Positions 1 to 6,487 of a stretch of 6,487 bases of DNA are shown here, in pieces. Position numbers and translations under genes: made by a program. This stretch comes from Gammaproteobacteria bacterium. Lineage in GTDB: Bacteria; Pseudomonadota; Gammaproteobacteria; SZUA-229. The DNA lies in the NCBI GenBank assembly GCA_024278435.1, contig JAJRTD010000023.1, positions 1 to 6,487 on the forward strand, in the 5' to 3' direction. A model generated the notes under the pieces. The model made no database searches, had not been told where the DNA came from, and was given only the letters and a program-made list of their open reading frames with translations. Numbering within the stretch: the first letter of the stretch is position 1; each line of letters opens with the position of its first letter.

Positions 1-441
1 ACCATGGGTTTTGGCTTGCCGGCGGCCATGGGCGTGCAACTGGCGCATCCGGATGAAACCGTTGCCTGTATCACCGGTGAATCCAGTATTCAGATGTGCA
101 TCCAGGAGCTGTCGACCTGCCTGCAGTATTCACTGCCGTTAAAGATCATTAACCTGAATAACGGTTATATGGGAATGGTGCGGCAGTGGCAGGAGTTTTT
201 CTATGAAAAACGCTATGCCATGTCATATTTTGATGCGCTGCCGGACTTTGTTGCACTGGCTGAAAGCTTCGGCCATATTGGCATCAAGGTAGAAAAACCG
301 GAAGATGTCAGACCGGCGCTGGAAGAAGCCTTTAAACAGAAAGACCGCCTGGTTTTCCTTGATTTTATTACTGACCGTGAAGAAAACGTCTACCCGATGA
401 TTCCTGCCGGTGCCGGTATGAATGAAATGATCCTGGTATAA
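1..441 (+). CDS. ilvI: Acetolactate synthase (acetohydroxyacid synthase) large catalytic subunit, 3' part only
   Basis: This is the C-terminal 146 residues of the thiamine-diphosphate enzyme that condenses pyruvate with pyruvate or 2-oxobutyrate, the first common step of branched-chain amino acid synthesis. The frame is open at base 1, so the gene begins upstream and the ATG at 4 is internal. The fragment opens inside the third, ThDP-binding domain with the MGFGLPAAMG signature. The ThDP/metal motif follows at fragment residues 26-54: it starts GESS and ends NLNN. Further family landmarks are MVRQWQ (59-64), LPDFVALAE (80-88) and a C-terminal VYPMIPAGAG (130-139). The GESS start is unusual, since E. 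coli-type enzymes read GDGS and many proteobacteria GEGS. ilvH follows after 24 bp, as in ilvIH operons. The symbol could equally be ilvB, but the ilvH-type partner favours ilvI. Family assignment is secure. Confidence 0.96.
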   Translation, partial: TMGFGLPAAMGVQLAHPDETVACITGESSIQMCIQELSTCLQYSLPLKIINLNNGYMGMVRQWQEFFYEKRYAMSYFDALPDFVALAESFGHIGIKVEKPEDVRPALEEAFKQKDRLVFLDFITDREENVYPMIPAGAGMNEMILV

Positions 442-465
442 GCAGAGCAGGCGAAAACAGCTAAA

Positions 466-954
466 ATGAAACATATCATATCTATACTACTGGAAAATGA
501 AGCCGGTGCCCTGTCCCGTGTCGCCGGCCTGTTTTCCGCACGTGCCTATAATATCGAGTCATTAACGGTGGCACCCACCGATGACCCGTCCTTATCACGG
601 ATGACACTGGTGACCACCGGTTCCGAGGATATTGTCGAACAGGTATGTAAACAGCTGAACAAGCTGGTTGACGTGGTCAAGCTGGTTGATTTAACAAAGG
701 ACGAGCATGTAGAGCGTGAACTGGTTCTGATCAAGGTAAGAGCCGAAAACGGGCAACGCGATGAAGTTAAACGCGTGGTTGATATTTTCCAGGGCCATAT
801 TGTCGATATGACAGACAGCACTTACACGCTGGAAGTGACCGGCGACAGCGAAAAGATTGATGCCTTGTTAACGGCGCTGGAAAAAATGACCATTGTAGAA
901 GTAGTACGTTCCGGCCAGCTGGGTATCGGGCGTGGCGACAGGGGCATTGTATAA
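466..954 (+). CDS. ilvH: Acetolactate synthase small regulatory subunit
   Basis: This is the regulatory subunit of acetohydroxyacid synthase. It activates the large subunit and confers feedback inhibition by valine. At 162 residues it is the full family length (E. coli IlvH has 163). An N-terminal ACT domain (about residues 3-76) carries LLENEAGALSRVAGLFS and the near-invariant YNIESLTVAPTDD (28-40). A second C-terminal domain runs from HVEREL (81-86) to the end, with the typical RSGQLGIGRGD finish. Residues whose change relieves valine inhibition in E. coli IlvH (N11, G14, N29, A36, Q59) are all present at the same positions, so valine sensitivity is likely retained; that is inference. The ATG at 466 has only a weak, distant purine-rich stretch upstream (GAGCAGG, 445-451). 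Translational coupling to ilvI, 24 bp away, is plausible. Confidence 0.97.
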   Translation: MKHIISILLENEAGALSRVAGLFSARAYNIESLTVAPTDDPSLSRMTLVTTGSEDIVEQVCKQLNKLVDVVKLVDLTKDEHVERELVLIKVRAENGQRDEVKRVVDIFQGHIVDMTDSTYTLEVTGDSEKIDALLTALEKMTIVEVVRSGQLGIGRGDRGIV

Positions 955-974
955 AGCTGTACGGCTGTTTTTCT

Positions 975-1139
975 CTAGGGATACTCTGATTAAGTAGGGT
1001 GAGAATCATGCTGAGATAAAATGTGCTGTATTTTTCACGAAGTGAGGCGGAATAGTTATTCTATTGCAACGAACTTCGAGGAAAATACAGCACATTTTAG
1101 CCAGCGTGAAATTATCATACTTGATCAGAGTATCCCTAG
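975..1139. mobile_element. 165-bp inverted-repeat element, MITE-like, flanked by CTAG, between ilvH and ilvC
   Basis: The outer arms 975-996 and 1118-1139 are inverted copies: 16 bp perfect (975-990/1124-1139), then one T/G mismatch and five more matching bases. A second perfect 18-bp inverted repeat lies inside (1017-1034/1082-1099). The core adds CGAAGT/ACTTCG (1038-1043/1073-1078) and AATAG/CTATT (1051-1055/1061-1065) around a 5-nt centre. All arms share nearly one axis at about 1057-1058, so the whole element could fold as one long hairpin. It has no ORF of note. Both ends read CTAG, which could be a 4-bp target duplication next to GGATACTCTGAT termini, but CTAG is its own reverse complement, so duplication and terminal repeat cannot be told apart. 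Without the element the ilvH-ilvC gap would be about 70 bp. The structure is seen directly; mobility is inferred. Confidence 0.82.
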
Positions 1140-1186
1140 CAAACGAATAAACGATTTTTAAATTTAAACATTTACGGACCAGGTAA

Positions 1187-2206
<1,020 letters not shown>

Positions 2207-2227
2207 TATCAGCCTGGCTTGATCCAG

Positions 2228-2258
2228 AAAGGCGGGCATCGTTGATGCCCGCCTTTTT
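2228..2258 (+). terminator. Intrinsic terminator of the ilv operon
   Basis: A perfect 13-bp stem (2228-2240 with 2244-2256) closes on a GTT loop. Its core is GGCGGGCATC/GATGCCCGCC, and it runs into TTTTT at 2254-2258. It starts 22 bp after the ilvC stop codon and is a textbook Rho-independent terminator for rightward transcription. Confidence 0.93.
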
Positions 2259-2300
2259 GTTTATAGAAGAATAATCAGTGCCGTCCCGTTAACTTTACAT

Positions 2301-2448
2301 TGTCATCTTGACCGGAGCGTAGCGTAGTGGAAAGATCTGTAATCCTCATTGCCTGGCACCCAAGATCCTTCGGCAATTGCTCCATGCATTGCCCTACTAC
2401 CGTACATCCTGCACATATCGACTTCACTACGTTACGCTCAGGATGACA
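2301..2448. repeat. Imperfect palindromic intergenic repeat beginning TGTCATC and ending GATGACA
   Basis: The left arm (2301-2334) and the reverse complement of the right arm (2419-2448) both read TGTCATCyTGA followed by GCGTArCGTAGTG, with a 3-nt insertion in the left arm (CCG at 2312-2314). AGATCT (2333-2338) and AGATCCTTCG (2363-2372) lie inside. The general form, arms like TGTCATCCTGAGCG with CTTCG/AGATC segments within, is a kind of dispersed palindromic repeat I associate with many bacterial genomes; this is recalled, not searched. It lies beyond the ilv terminator in a gene-free stretch. The ORF that can be read through it translates to a peptide containing SLRYAQDDR, typical of spurious translation of such repeats, so I do not call a gene. 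Bases 2259-2300 and 2449-2527 show nothing I can name. Confidence 0.75.
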
Positions 2449-2527
2449 GAATAGTTAAACAGCGTATTTTATGTCTTATACAAGAGTATACAGCAGAAAG
2501 TCATATGGAATGCAGCTTCAAGTCAAA

Positions 2528-2640
2528 GTACTAACAGTTAAGGGCAGCAGTGAAGAGTAATAGCTCGTGCTATAGACAGGTAGGTGCGAAAAAACTTTTC
2601 CGGAAAGTTTTTTCGCACCTACCTTTAACTGTTCACGTAC
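2528..2640 (+). repeat. Nested inverted repeats with a 21-bp perfect hairpin, just upstream of the pseudouridine synthase gene
   Basis: The main hairpin pairs 2578-2598 with 2604-2624, 21 bp without mismatch, around a TCCGG loop. Its arms contain AGGTAGGTGCG and its complement. An outer pair, AACAGTTAA at 2533-2541 with TTAACTGTT at 2625-2633, encloses it, and GTAC at 2528-2531 and 2637-2640 could extend that pair past a bulge. A small third stem (ATAGC 2560-2564 with GCTAT 2569-2573, loop TCGT) fills the left side. As RNA the whole could fold as a three-way junction ending 13 nt before the next start codon. No U-tract follows the main stem, so it is not a standard terminator. It may be a dispersed repeat or a structured leader; the sequence alone does not decide. 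Confidence 0.78.
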
Positions 2641-2653
2641 AGTATTCATTATT

Positions 2654-3271
2654 ATGTCGCTAGAAATCATATACCAGGATGAACACATTATTGCCCTGAA
2701 CAAGCCCCAGGGTTTGCTGTCGGTGCCCGGCATTGGTCCGGACAAGCAGGACTGCATGATCGCCAGATTGATGGAGTCTATACCGGAGGCAAAAGTGGTC
2801 CATCGCCTGGACTGTTATACCTCGGGCATTATGCTGTTTGCCATTGGCATAGAAATGCAGCGTGCCCTGAGCCGGATTTTTCATGACAGAAAAATACAGA
2901 AGCAGTACATTGCAGTCGTCAGGGAATGGTTTGACGAGGATGAAGGCGTTATTAAATATCCCATGCGCTGTGATATCGATAACCGGCCGGTGCAGATTGT
3001 GGATTACGAACACGGAAAATCGGCGGTCACTTACTGGCAGGTTCTCCAGCGTACGTCCGGTTCTGTGCGCCTGCTGTTAAAGCCTGAAACCGGTAGAACC
3101 CACCAGTTAAGAGTGCATTGCATGGCCTCGGGTTATCCGATCATCGGTGACGGTTTGTACGGCAATGACGAAACCCCGCAACCGAGAATGCTGCTGCATG
3201 CTGACAAGCTGTTTTTTGAGCATCCGGTAAGCGGAGAAGCCATGTTCCTGTCTGCCGAATGTGAATTCTAA
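2654..3271 (+). CDS. rluA: RluA-family RNA pseudouridine synthase (likely dual-specificity 23S rRNA/tRNA enzyme)
   Basis: This enzyme isomerises specific uridines to pseudouridine in structured RNA. The signature HRLDCYTSG (50-58) contains the catalytic Asp53. Other family landmarks are LNKPQGLLSVPG (15-26, the RluA start motif), KKQYIAV-like KQYIAVV (83-89), the GRTHQLRVH motif (147-155) and MLLHA (179-183). There is no N-terminal S4 domain. At 205 residues it is close to E. coli RluA (219), and the start region IIYQDEHIIALNKPQGLLSVPG plus the DNRPVQ segment (109-114) resemble RluA more than RluC or RluD. RluA modifies 23S U746 and tRNA U32, so those are the inferred targets. There is no clear Shine-Dalgarno before the ATG at 2654; the upstream bases are AT-rich and preceded by the hairpin region. 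The gene converges on gspB with 65 bp between stops and no strong terminator seen. Confidence 0.92.
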   Translation: MSLEIIYQDEHIIALNKPQGLLSVPGIGPDKQDCMIARLMESIPEAKVVHRLDCYTSGIMLFAIGIEMQRALSRIFHDRKIQKQYIAVVREWFDEDEGVIKYPMRCDIDNRPVQIVDYEHGKSAVTYWQVLQRTSGSVRLLLKPETGRTHQLRVHCMASGYPIIGDGLYGNDETPQPRMLLHADKLFFEHPVSGEAMFLSAECEF

Positions 3272-3286
3272 AGTTTTTTCACACCT
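3270..3286 (+). repeat. Partial copy of the upstream hairpin arm, overlapping the rluA stop codon
   Basis: These 17 bases match the right hairpin arm at 2604-2620 at 16 positions, the one difference being G to A in TTTTTTCRCACCT. The copy is in the same orientation, so similar sequence flanks the pseudouridine synthase gene. Its first two bases are part of the TAA stop codon (3269-3271). No matching inverted arm is seen here. Part of the match is a T-run, so chance similarity is possible. Confidence 0.55.
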
Positions 3287-3336
3287 GCAGATAAAACAAA
3301 CGGTGTTCGGGTGTTCTTGCCATTATCCGCTGTCGG

Positions 3337-4041
3337 TTACTGCCAGCCGGGAACTACGTTATAGCGAAATAATATGCTCTCATAGGAGAAAATTGCGCCT
3401 TCCGGTGTTATCTCATACAGCACCAGGCCATCCAGCAGGTATTCACCTTCTTCCATAAAGTTATTGTTAATGACAATACTGCGTTGCTGCGGGTTGCTTG
3501 AATAGACGTGTGCGCTGACCACAATCGCCGGTAATTGCCGGCGGATGGACTCCGGCAGGTCGTGAAAATCAATAATTTCCTGGCTGGCTTGTTGCGGCTC
3601 GATATAAGTAGTCTTTTCAGGTGATTTTGTGAGCTTGTTGCCGGCCGTTTTTTCTGCAGCGCCGGTTTTTTCGACTGGCGGCGTTTCTGGCGCCACCGGT
3701 GTTTCGACTGTTGTATCGTTTACAGGGTTGTTGGCAGGCAGCGCTGCTATTGCAGCCGGCGCCGTTGCTGCCGGTTGCGGGGGTGCGGTTTCAGCAGCGC
3801 TCTGGTTGTCGATGTCAGTAGCTACCGCTACGGGCTGGCCCGTGTTCTTTTCCCTGTCAAAAATATAATAGACAATGGCGGCAAGATTCAGCAGTACAGC
3901 ACTGATGAGAATATAGGGCCAGTAGGAGCGCTTTTCCTGGCGATAGTTCAGGCTGGAGGAATGCACTGTCTGTACATCCGGTATATTGCCATGTCCGCGT
4001 TCCTGCTCCGATTTTTTAAGGGCATCGAGTATGTATGACAT
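3337..4041 (-). CDS. gspB: Type II secretion assembly protein GspB (ExeB-like)
   Basis: This inner-membrane protein partners GspA/ExeA in inserting the type II secretin into the cell envelope. The 234-residue protein begins MSYILDALKKSEQER, the hallmark N-terminus of GspB/ExeB proteins. A single hydrophobic segment (about 42-60, WPYILISAVLLNLAAIVYY) anchors it, with the basic residues before it predicting a cytoplasmic N-terminus. A periplasmic Pro/Ala/Thr/Glu-rich linker (about 66-150) follows. The compact C-terminal domain (about 157-231) runs from IDFHDLPESIRRQLPAIVVS through INNNFMEEGEYLLDGLVL to VVPGWQ and matches the conserved GspB periplasmic domain. The start codon follows the gspA stop by 2 bp (TGA-CC-ATG), so the two are very likely co-transcribed and translationally coupled. 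The long linker is low in complexity, and its antisense frame stays open by composition alone. Confidence 0.9.
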   Translation of the reverse strand: MSYILDALKKSEQERGHGNIPDVQTVHSSSLNYRQEKRSYWPYILISAVLLNLAAIVYYIFDREKNTGQPVAVATDIDNQSAAETAPPQPAATAPAAIAALPANNPVNDTTVETPVAPETPPVEKTGAAEKTAGNKLTKSPEKTTYIEPQQASQEIIDFHDLPESIRRQLPAIVVSAHVYSSNPQQRSIVINNNFMEEGEYLLDGLVLYEITPEGAIFSYESILFRYNVVPGWQ

Positions 4042-4043
4042 GG

Positions 4044-5801
4044 TCAGGTCTGCTCACTGAGTACTGGTACGCCTGTTTCAGACCGGGTGTTGATCTGAAT
4101 GATGGTCATCGGGCCGACAATGCCATCAGCTGTCAGGCCATGTTGTAACTGAAACTGTTTCACCCTGGCGCTCAGCTCTTTATCGTAAAGGTTGCGGTTG
4201 CCGGAAGTTGTATTGTCTATTTCAGCTAAACGTGTGCTTAACCAGTTGATGACGGGGCCCTTGTCTCCCGGGGTGATGGCGGAGGAATAGTGATCCGGCT
4301 TTTTCCATAGCAATGAAAACTGACCATACCAGTGTTTATCAAGATCGCTTAATTTAACGATATGTTCAGTATTGTCGGTAAATATCGTTGCCCGTTCATT
4401 GTTTATTGCAGTAATGGTAGCGTATCTGGATTCACCTTTACTGTTGACCAGGGTTAATACAGCCGGGCGGTTATGAACCTTGAGACTGTTCAGGTTGCCC
4501 TGTTTATGCAGGCAGCTTAAAGAGTGCAGGCTGGCCTGTTTGCAGGCAGTGGTTGGTATGTTTTTGTTGTAACTGATGTTCCAGGTGTTAAATAACTGCT
4601 GGTAAGCAGAAACCTGGCTGGCGGTTGATGTATTCAATATGTCATCCAGATTTTCATATTCGGTTTGCTGTTCGGTGGCTGGGAGATTGCCTGTGCTTGT
4701 GGTTAACGGCGTTTCCAGGTTGTTACTGTCGCCGGTGGTTGCGGTTTCTGCCGCCAAAGTCGCTTGTGTGATGTCAGCAGGTGTTTCCTGGTCAGGCCTG
4801 TTGTCCGCTTCTGCCAGTTCAGCTTGTGGCGGGCTGCCGGTGATGGGGAGTGAAGCGGCAGGCTGTGGTTTTTCGCTTACAGGAGACTTTGCCAGAAAAA
4901 GCACCAGGGCAACGGCGAAAATCAGAAAACCGGCAAAGGCCAGTACCGGGTAGATCCAGCGTTTGTTTTTCTTCTGGTTTTCAACATTTTTCAGTTCACC
5001 AAAAACTTCGGTGGCGGCCTTTTTAATAATGGAAGTGCTGACCACATGCTGGTTTTCCACGTAGGCACCGAGCAGGGCGCGGTCACAGATAATGTTAATT
5101 AATCTCGGAACGCCGTTGCTGAGTTTGTATAACAGCTTGATGCTGTCTTCCGGTAACAGCTGTATATTCTGTCCGGCCACGGCTAGGCGGTGGTTGATAT
5201 AGGCTTTAAGCTCGGGTTTGTCCAGCGGTTTCAGATGAAAGCGGGCGGTAATGCGTTGCGACAGCTGGCGCATTTCCGTTGTTGCCAGAATATCCAGTAG
5301 CTCCGGCTGGCCGAGGATGATGATTTGCAGTAATTTACGCTGGTTGGTTTCCAGGTTGGTTAACAGGCGCAGCTGCTCCAGGACCTTGCCGTCAAGGTTC
5401 TGCGCTTCATCAATGATTAATACCGTTTTGCGGTTTTCCCTGTTGCTTTCAATCAGAAAACGATAGATTCTGTCGGTATAGGTTTTAACGCTGTTATCGG
5501 AATCGGGATAGCTGATATGCAACTCGTCGCAAATGGTTTCAAGCAACTCGATTTCGCTGACCTTGGGGTTGAGGACGAGGGCGACCTTTGCCTGCTCGGG
5601 GACCTGTTCCAGCAGGCAGCGGCAGATGGTGGTTTTGCCGGTGCCGACCTCGCCGGTAAGCAGGATGCAACCGCCGTCGCTGTTAAGGCCGTAGACAAGA
5701 TGTGCCAGCGCTTCGCGGTGCTGTGCCGTCATATACAGATAACGTGGATCAGGGGCGATCGAGAAAGGTGACTCCCTGAATCCAAAGTATTCGTTATACA
5801 T
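4044..5801 (-). CDS. gspA: Type II secretion ATPase GspA (ExeA-like): AAA+ ATPase with peptidoglycan-binding domain
   Basis: The 585-residue protein couples an AAA+ ATPase to the cell wall and acts with GspB during secretin assembly. The N-terminus MYNEYFGFRESPFSIAPDPRY is diagnostic of ExeA-type proteins. Walker A is GEVGTGKTT (50-58), Walker B VLIIDEAQ (127-134), and a sensor-like IIILGQPEL stands at 160-168. RITARFHLKPL follows at 183-193. One membrane segment (about 282-304) separates the cytoplasmic ATPase from the periplasm. A Pro/Ala/Thr-rich linker (about 305-385) follows. Residues 396-500 resemble the degenerate C39-peptidase-like region of this family. A PG_binding_1 domain (about 511-572) carries VKQFQLQHGLTADGIVGPMT. 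The upstream bases form only a weak ribosome-binding site, but the family-typical N-terminus fixes the start. Exosortase-locus ATPases are similar, but the adjacent gspB favours GspA. Confidence 0.93.
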   Translation of the reverse strand: MYNEYFGFRESPFSIAPDPRYLYMTAQHREALAHLVYGLNSDGGCILLTGEVGTGKTTICRCLLEQVPEQAKVALVLNPKVSEIELLETICDELHISYPDSDNSVKTYTDRIYRFLIESNRENRKTVLIIDEAQNLDGKVLEQLRLLTNLETNQRKLLQIIILGQPELLDILATTEMRQLSQRITARFHLKPLDKPELKAYINHRLAVAGQNIQLLPEDSIKLLYKLSNGVPRLINIICDRALLGAYVENQHVVSTSIIKKAATEVFGELKNVENQKKNKRWIYPVLAFAGFLIFAVALVLFLAKSPVSEKPQPAASLPITGSPPQAELAEADNRPDQETPADITQATLAAETATTGDSNNLETPLTTSTGNLPATEQQTEYENLDDILNTSTASQVSAYQQLFNTWNISYNKNIPTTACKQASLHSLSCLHKQGNLNSLKVHNRPAVLTLVNSKGESRYATITAINNERATIFTDNTEHIVKLSDLDKHWYGQFSLLWKKPDHYSSAITPGDKGPVINWLSTRLAEIDNTTSGNRNLYDKELSARVKQFQLQHGLTADGIVGPMTIIQINTRSETGVPVLSEQT

Positions 5802-5843
5802 ATATTAGCTGCTGCCGGTGTGGTTACGTGTGTTCAGGTGCTT

Positions 5844-5872
5844 ACTATAGCGAAGGCTTTACAGTGACACAA
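5844..5872 (-). promoter_or_regulatory. Predicted sigma70-type promoter for gspAB
   Basis: Read on the minus strand, a TTGTGT -35 box (5867-5872) is followed after exactly 17 bp by a TATAGT -10 box (5844-5849). It points toward gspA and would give a leader of about 36 nt before the ATG at 5801. The match to consensus and the spacing are good, but it is a prediction only. Confidence 0.6.
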
Positions 5873-5882
5873 CCGGCGTTAG

Positions 5883-5937
5883 ACAGCCGGCAAGCAGTCG
5901 CATCTTGTTGTACGGCTTTGAACTTCCGGCCGGCTGT
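5883..5937. repeat. Short inverted repeat in the gspA-fadH divergent intergenic region
   Basis: ACAGCCGGC (5883-5891) and GCCGGCTGT (5929-5937) form a perfect 9-bp inverted repeat with a 37-bp spacer. It sits between the divergent start regions, upstream of both genes. It could be an operator or a spaced palindrome. I cannot connect it with a known regulator, and the rest of 5873-6041 shows no clear promoter toward fadH. Confidence 0.35.
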
Positions 5938-6041
5938 TGTTTGCCGGACTTCCACTGCAAAAAAACAGTGTCAGCCCGGGTAAATATTTATGCTAATGTT
6001 GAATGTAACCTATTCCTGGTACAGACAAGGTCGGACGTTTT

Positions 6042-6487
6042 ATGCCTGTTAACGATAATGGTGTAACCAAATCATCTTTCATGCTTCTGATGAAGCCGAT
6101 GGACCTGGGTTTTACCTGTCTAAGAAACCGTACCATCATGGGCGCCATGCACACCGGGCTGGAGGATGGCTGGTTCGGCTTTGCTAAACTGGCTGAATTT
6201 TACCGGGAACGGGCAGAAGCCGGGGTGGCATTAATCATAACCGGCGGAATATCACCGACATTTTCCGGTCGCCTGTCACCGTTTTCCCCGCAGCTGAGCT
6301 CTGCTCTGCAACTGGGGAAGCACCGTAAACTGGTCGCCACTGTCCAGGCGGAAGAAGCAAAAATCTGCCTGCAGATACTGCATGCCGGGCGTTATGCCTA
6401 CCACCCTTTTGCCGTTGCGCCTTCAGCAATCAAATCACCGATTTCACCGTATACGCCAAAAGCGCTTAGCGGGCAGCAGATTAAAAA
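6042..6487 (+). CDS. fadH: 2,4-dienoyl-CoA reductase (FadH-like), 5' part only
   Basis: This is the first 148 codons of a gene that leaves the window on the right. FadH is an FMN/FAD/4Fe-4S old-yellow-enzyme-family reductase that uses NADPH to reduce 2,4-dienoyl-CoA in the beta-oxidation of unsaturated fatty acids. The N-terminal FMN-binding barrel is recognisable by MDLGFTCLRNRTIMGAMHTG (20-39), FYRERAEAGVALIITGGISP (53-72), QILHAGRYAYHP (111-122) and VAPSAIKSPIS (125-135), which closely follow E. coli FadH. The catalytic Tyr/His, the iron-sulfur cysteines and the FAD domain lie outside the window and cannot be checked. AAGG at 6027-6030 is a possible ribosome-binding site 11 nt before the ATG at 6042. 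ATGs at 6081 and 6090 (Met14, Met17) are alternative starts nearer to the E. coli alignment. The gene is divergent from gspA. A related NADH:flavin oxidoreductase of the same family is possible but less likely. Confidence 0.88.
   Translation, partial: MPVNDNGVTKSSFMLLMKPMDLGFTCLRNRTIMGAMHTGLEDGWFGFAKLAEFYRERAEAGVALIITGGISPTFSGRLSPFSPQLSSALQLGKHRKLVATVQAEEAKICLQILHAGRYAYHPFAVAPSAIKSPISPYTPKALSGQQIK

Noticed and set aside
2349..2534. 61-codon + strand ORF after the ilv terminator
   Set aside because: It runs through the palindromic repeat at 2301-2448, and its peptide (containing SLRYAQDDR) is what such repeats give when translated by chance. There is no ribosome-binding site or recognisable domain.
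2578..2624. Resemblance of the hairpin arm (GGTGCGAA) to IS5-type insertion sequence ends
   Set aside because: The match is short. The arms meet head to head with a 5-nt loop and enclose no transposase or cargo, so calling an insertion sequence is not supported.
2660..3013. - strand ORF of 117 codons
   Set aside because: It lies entirely opposite the well-supported pseudouridine synthase gene and shows no family motif.
3272..3336. Possible bidirectional terminator between convergent rluA and gspB
   Set aside because: Only a T-run and about 5-bp complementarities are present, with no stable hairpin beside a U-tract in either direction.
3629..3868. + strand ORF of 79 codons rich in Ala, Gly, Val and Ser
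   Set aside because: It is the antisense of the Pro/Ala/Thr-rich linker of gspB. Low-complexity GC-rich codons keep the opposite frame open.
4639..4953. + strand ORF of 104 codons
   Set aside because: It lies opposite the periplasmic linker of gspA, for the same compositional reason as above, and has no recognisable domain.
5953..5970. CACTG/CAGTG hairpin around an A-run upstream of fadH
   Set aside because: The stem is only 5 bp with an 8-nt A-rich loop, which is too weak to call a terminator or operator.

Overview
The window looks like a chromosomal segment of a gammaproteobacterium with moderate GC content; the species cannot be named from the sequence. The evidence is the ilvI-ilvH-ilvC gene order, a short class I ketol-acid reductoisomerase, an RluA-type pseudouridine synthase, a GspA/GspB (ExeA/ExeB) pair of the type II secretion system, and a FadH-type 2,4-dienoyl-CoA reductase. 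All five are familiar families. I do not see a new multi-gene system.

Layout. Positions 1-2258 (+ strand) hold the branched-chain amino acid block: the 3' end of the acetolactate synthase large subunit, its regulatory small subunit, and ketol-acid reductoisomerase, closed by a strong intrinsic terminator. A compact 165-bp inverted-repeat element flanked by CTAG (975-1139), which resembles a MITE, sits between ilvH and ilvC. Positions 2259-2653 are non-coding and hold two unrelated structured repeats: an imperfect palindrome of a dispersed type (2301-2448) and a nested hairpin structure with a 21-bp perfect stem (2528-2640). The second ends just before an RluA-family pseudouridine synthase gene (2654-3271). 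A partial copy of its hairpin arm overlaps that gene's stop codon.

On the minus strand, gspA (5801-4044) and gspB (4041-3337) form a two-gene operon with 2 bp between them. A good sigma70-type promoter lies upstream at 5844-5872. The pair converges on the pseudouridine synthase gene. At the right edge, the first 148 codons of a FadH-like 2,4-dienoyl-CoA reductase gene run divergently on the + strand from 6042 and out of the window.

How the genes work together: IlvI and IlvH make 2-acetolactate or 2-aceto-2-hydroxybutyrate. IlvC isomerises and reduces these toward valine, leucine and isoleucine. GspA and GspB form the inner-membrane, peptidoglycan-binding complex that helps the type II secretin assemble. 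The pseudouridine synthase (RNA modification) and FadH (beta-oxidation of unsaturated fatty acids) are functionally unrelated neighbours. The most interesting content is the three different non-coding inverted-repeat elements within about 1.7 kb.
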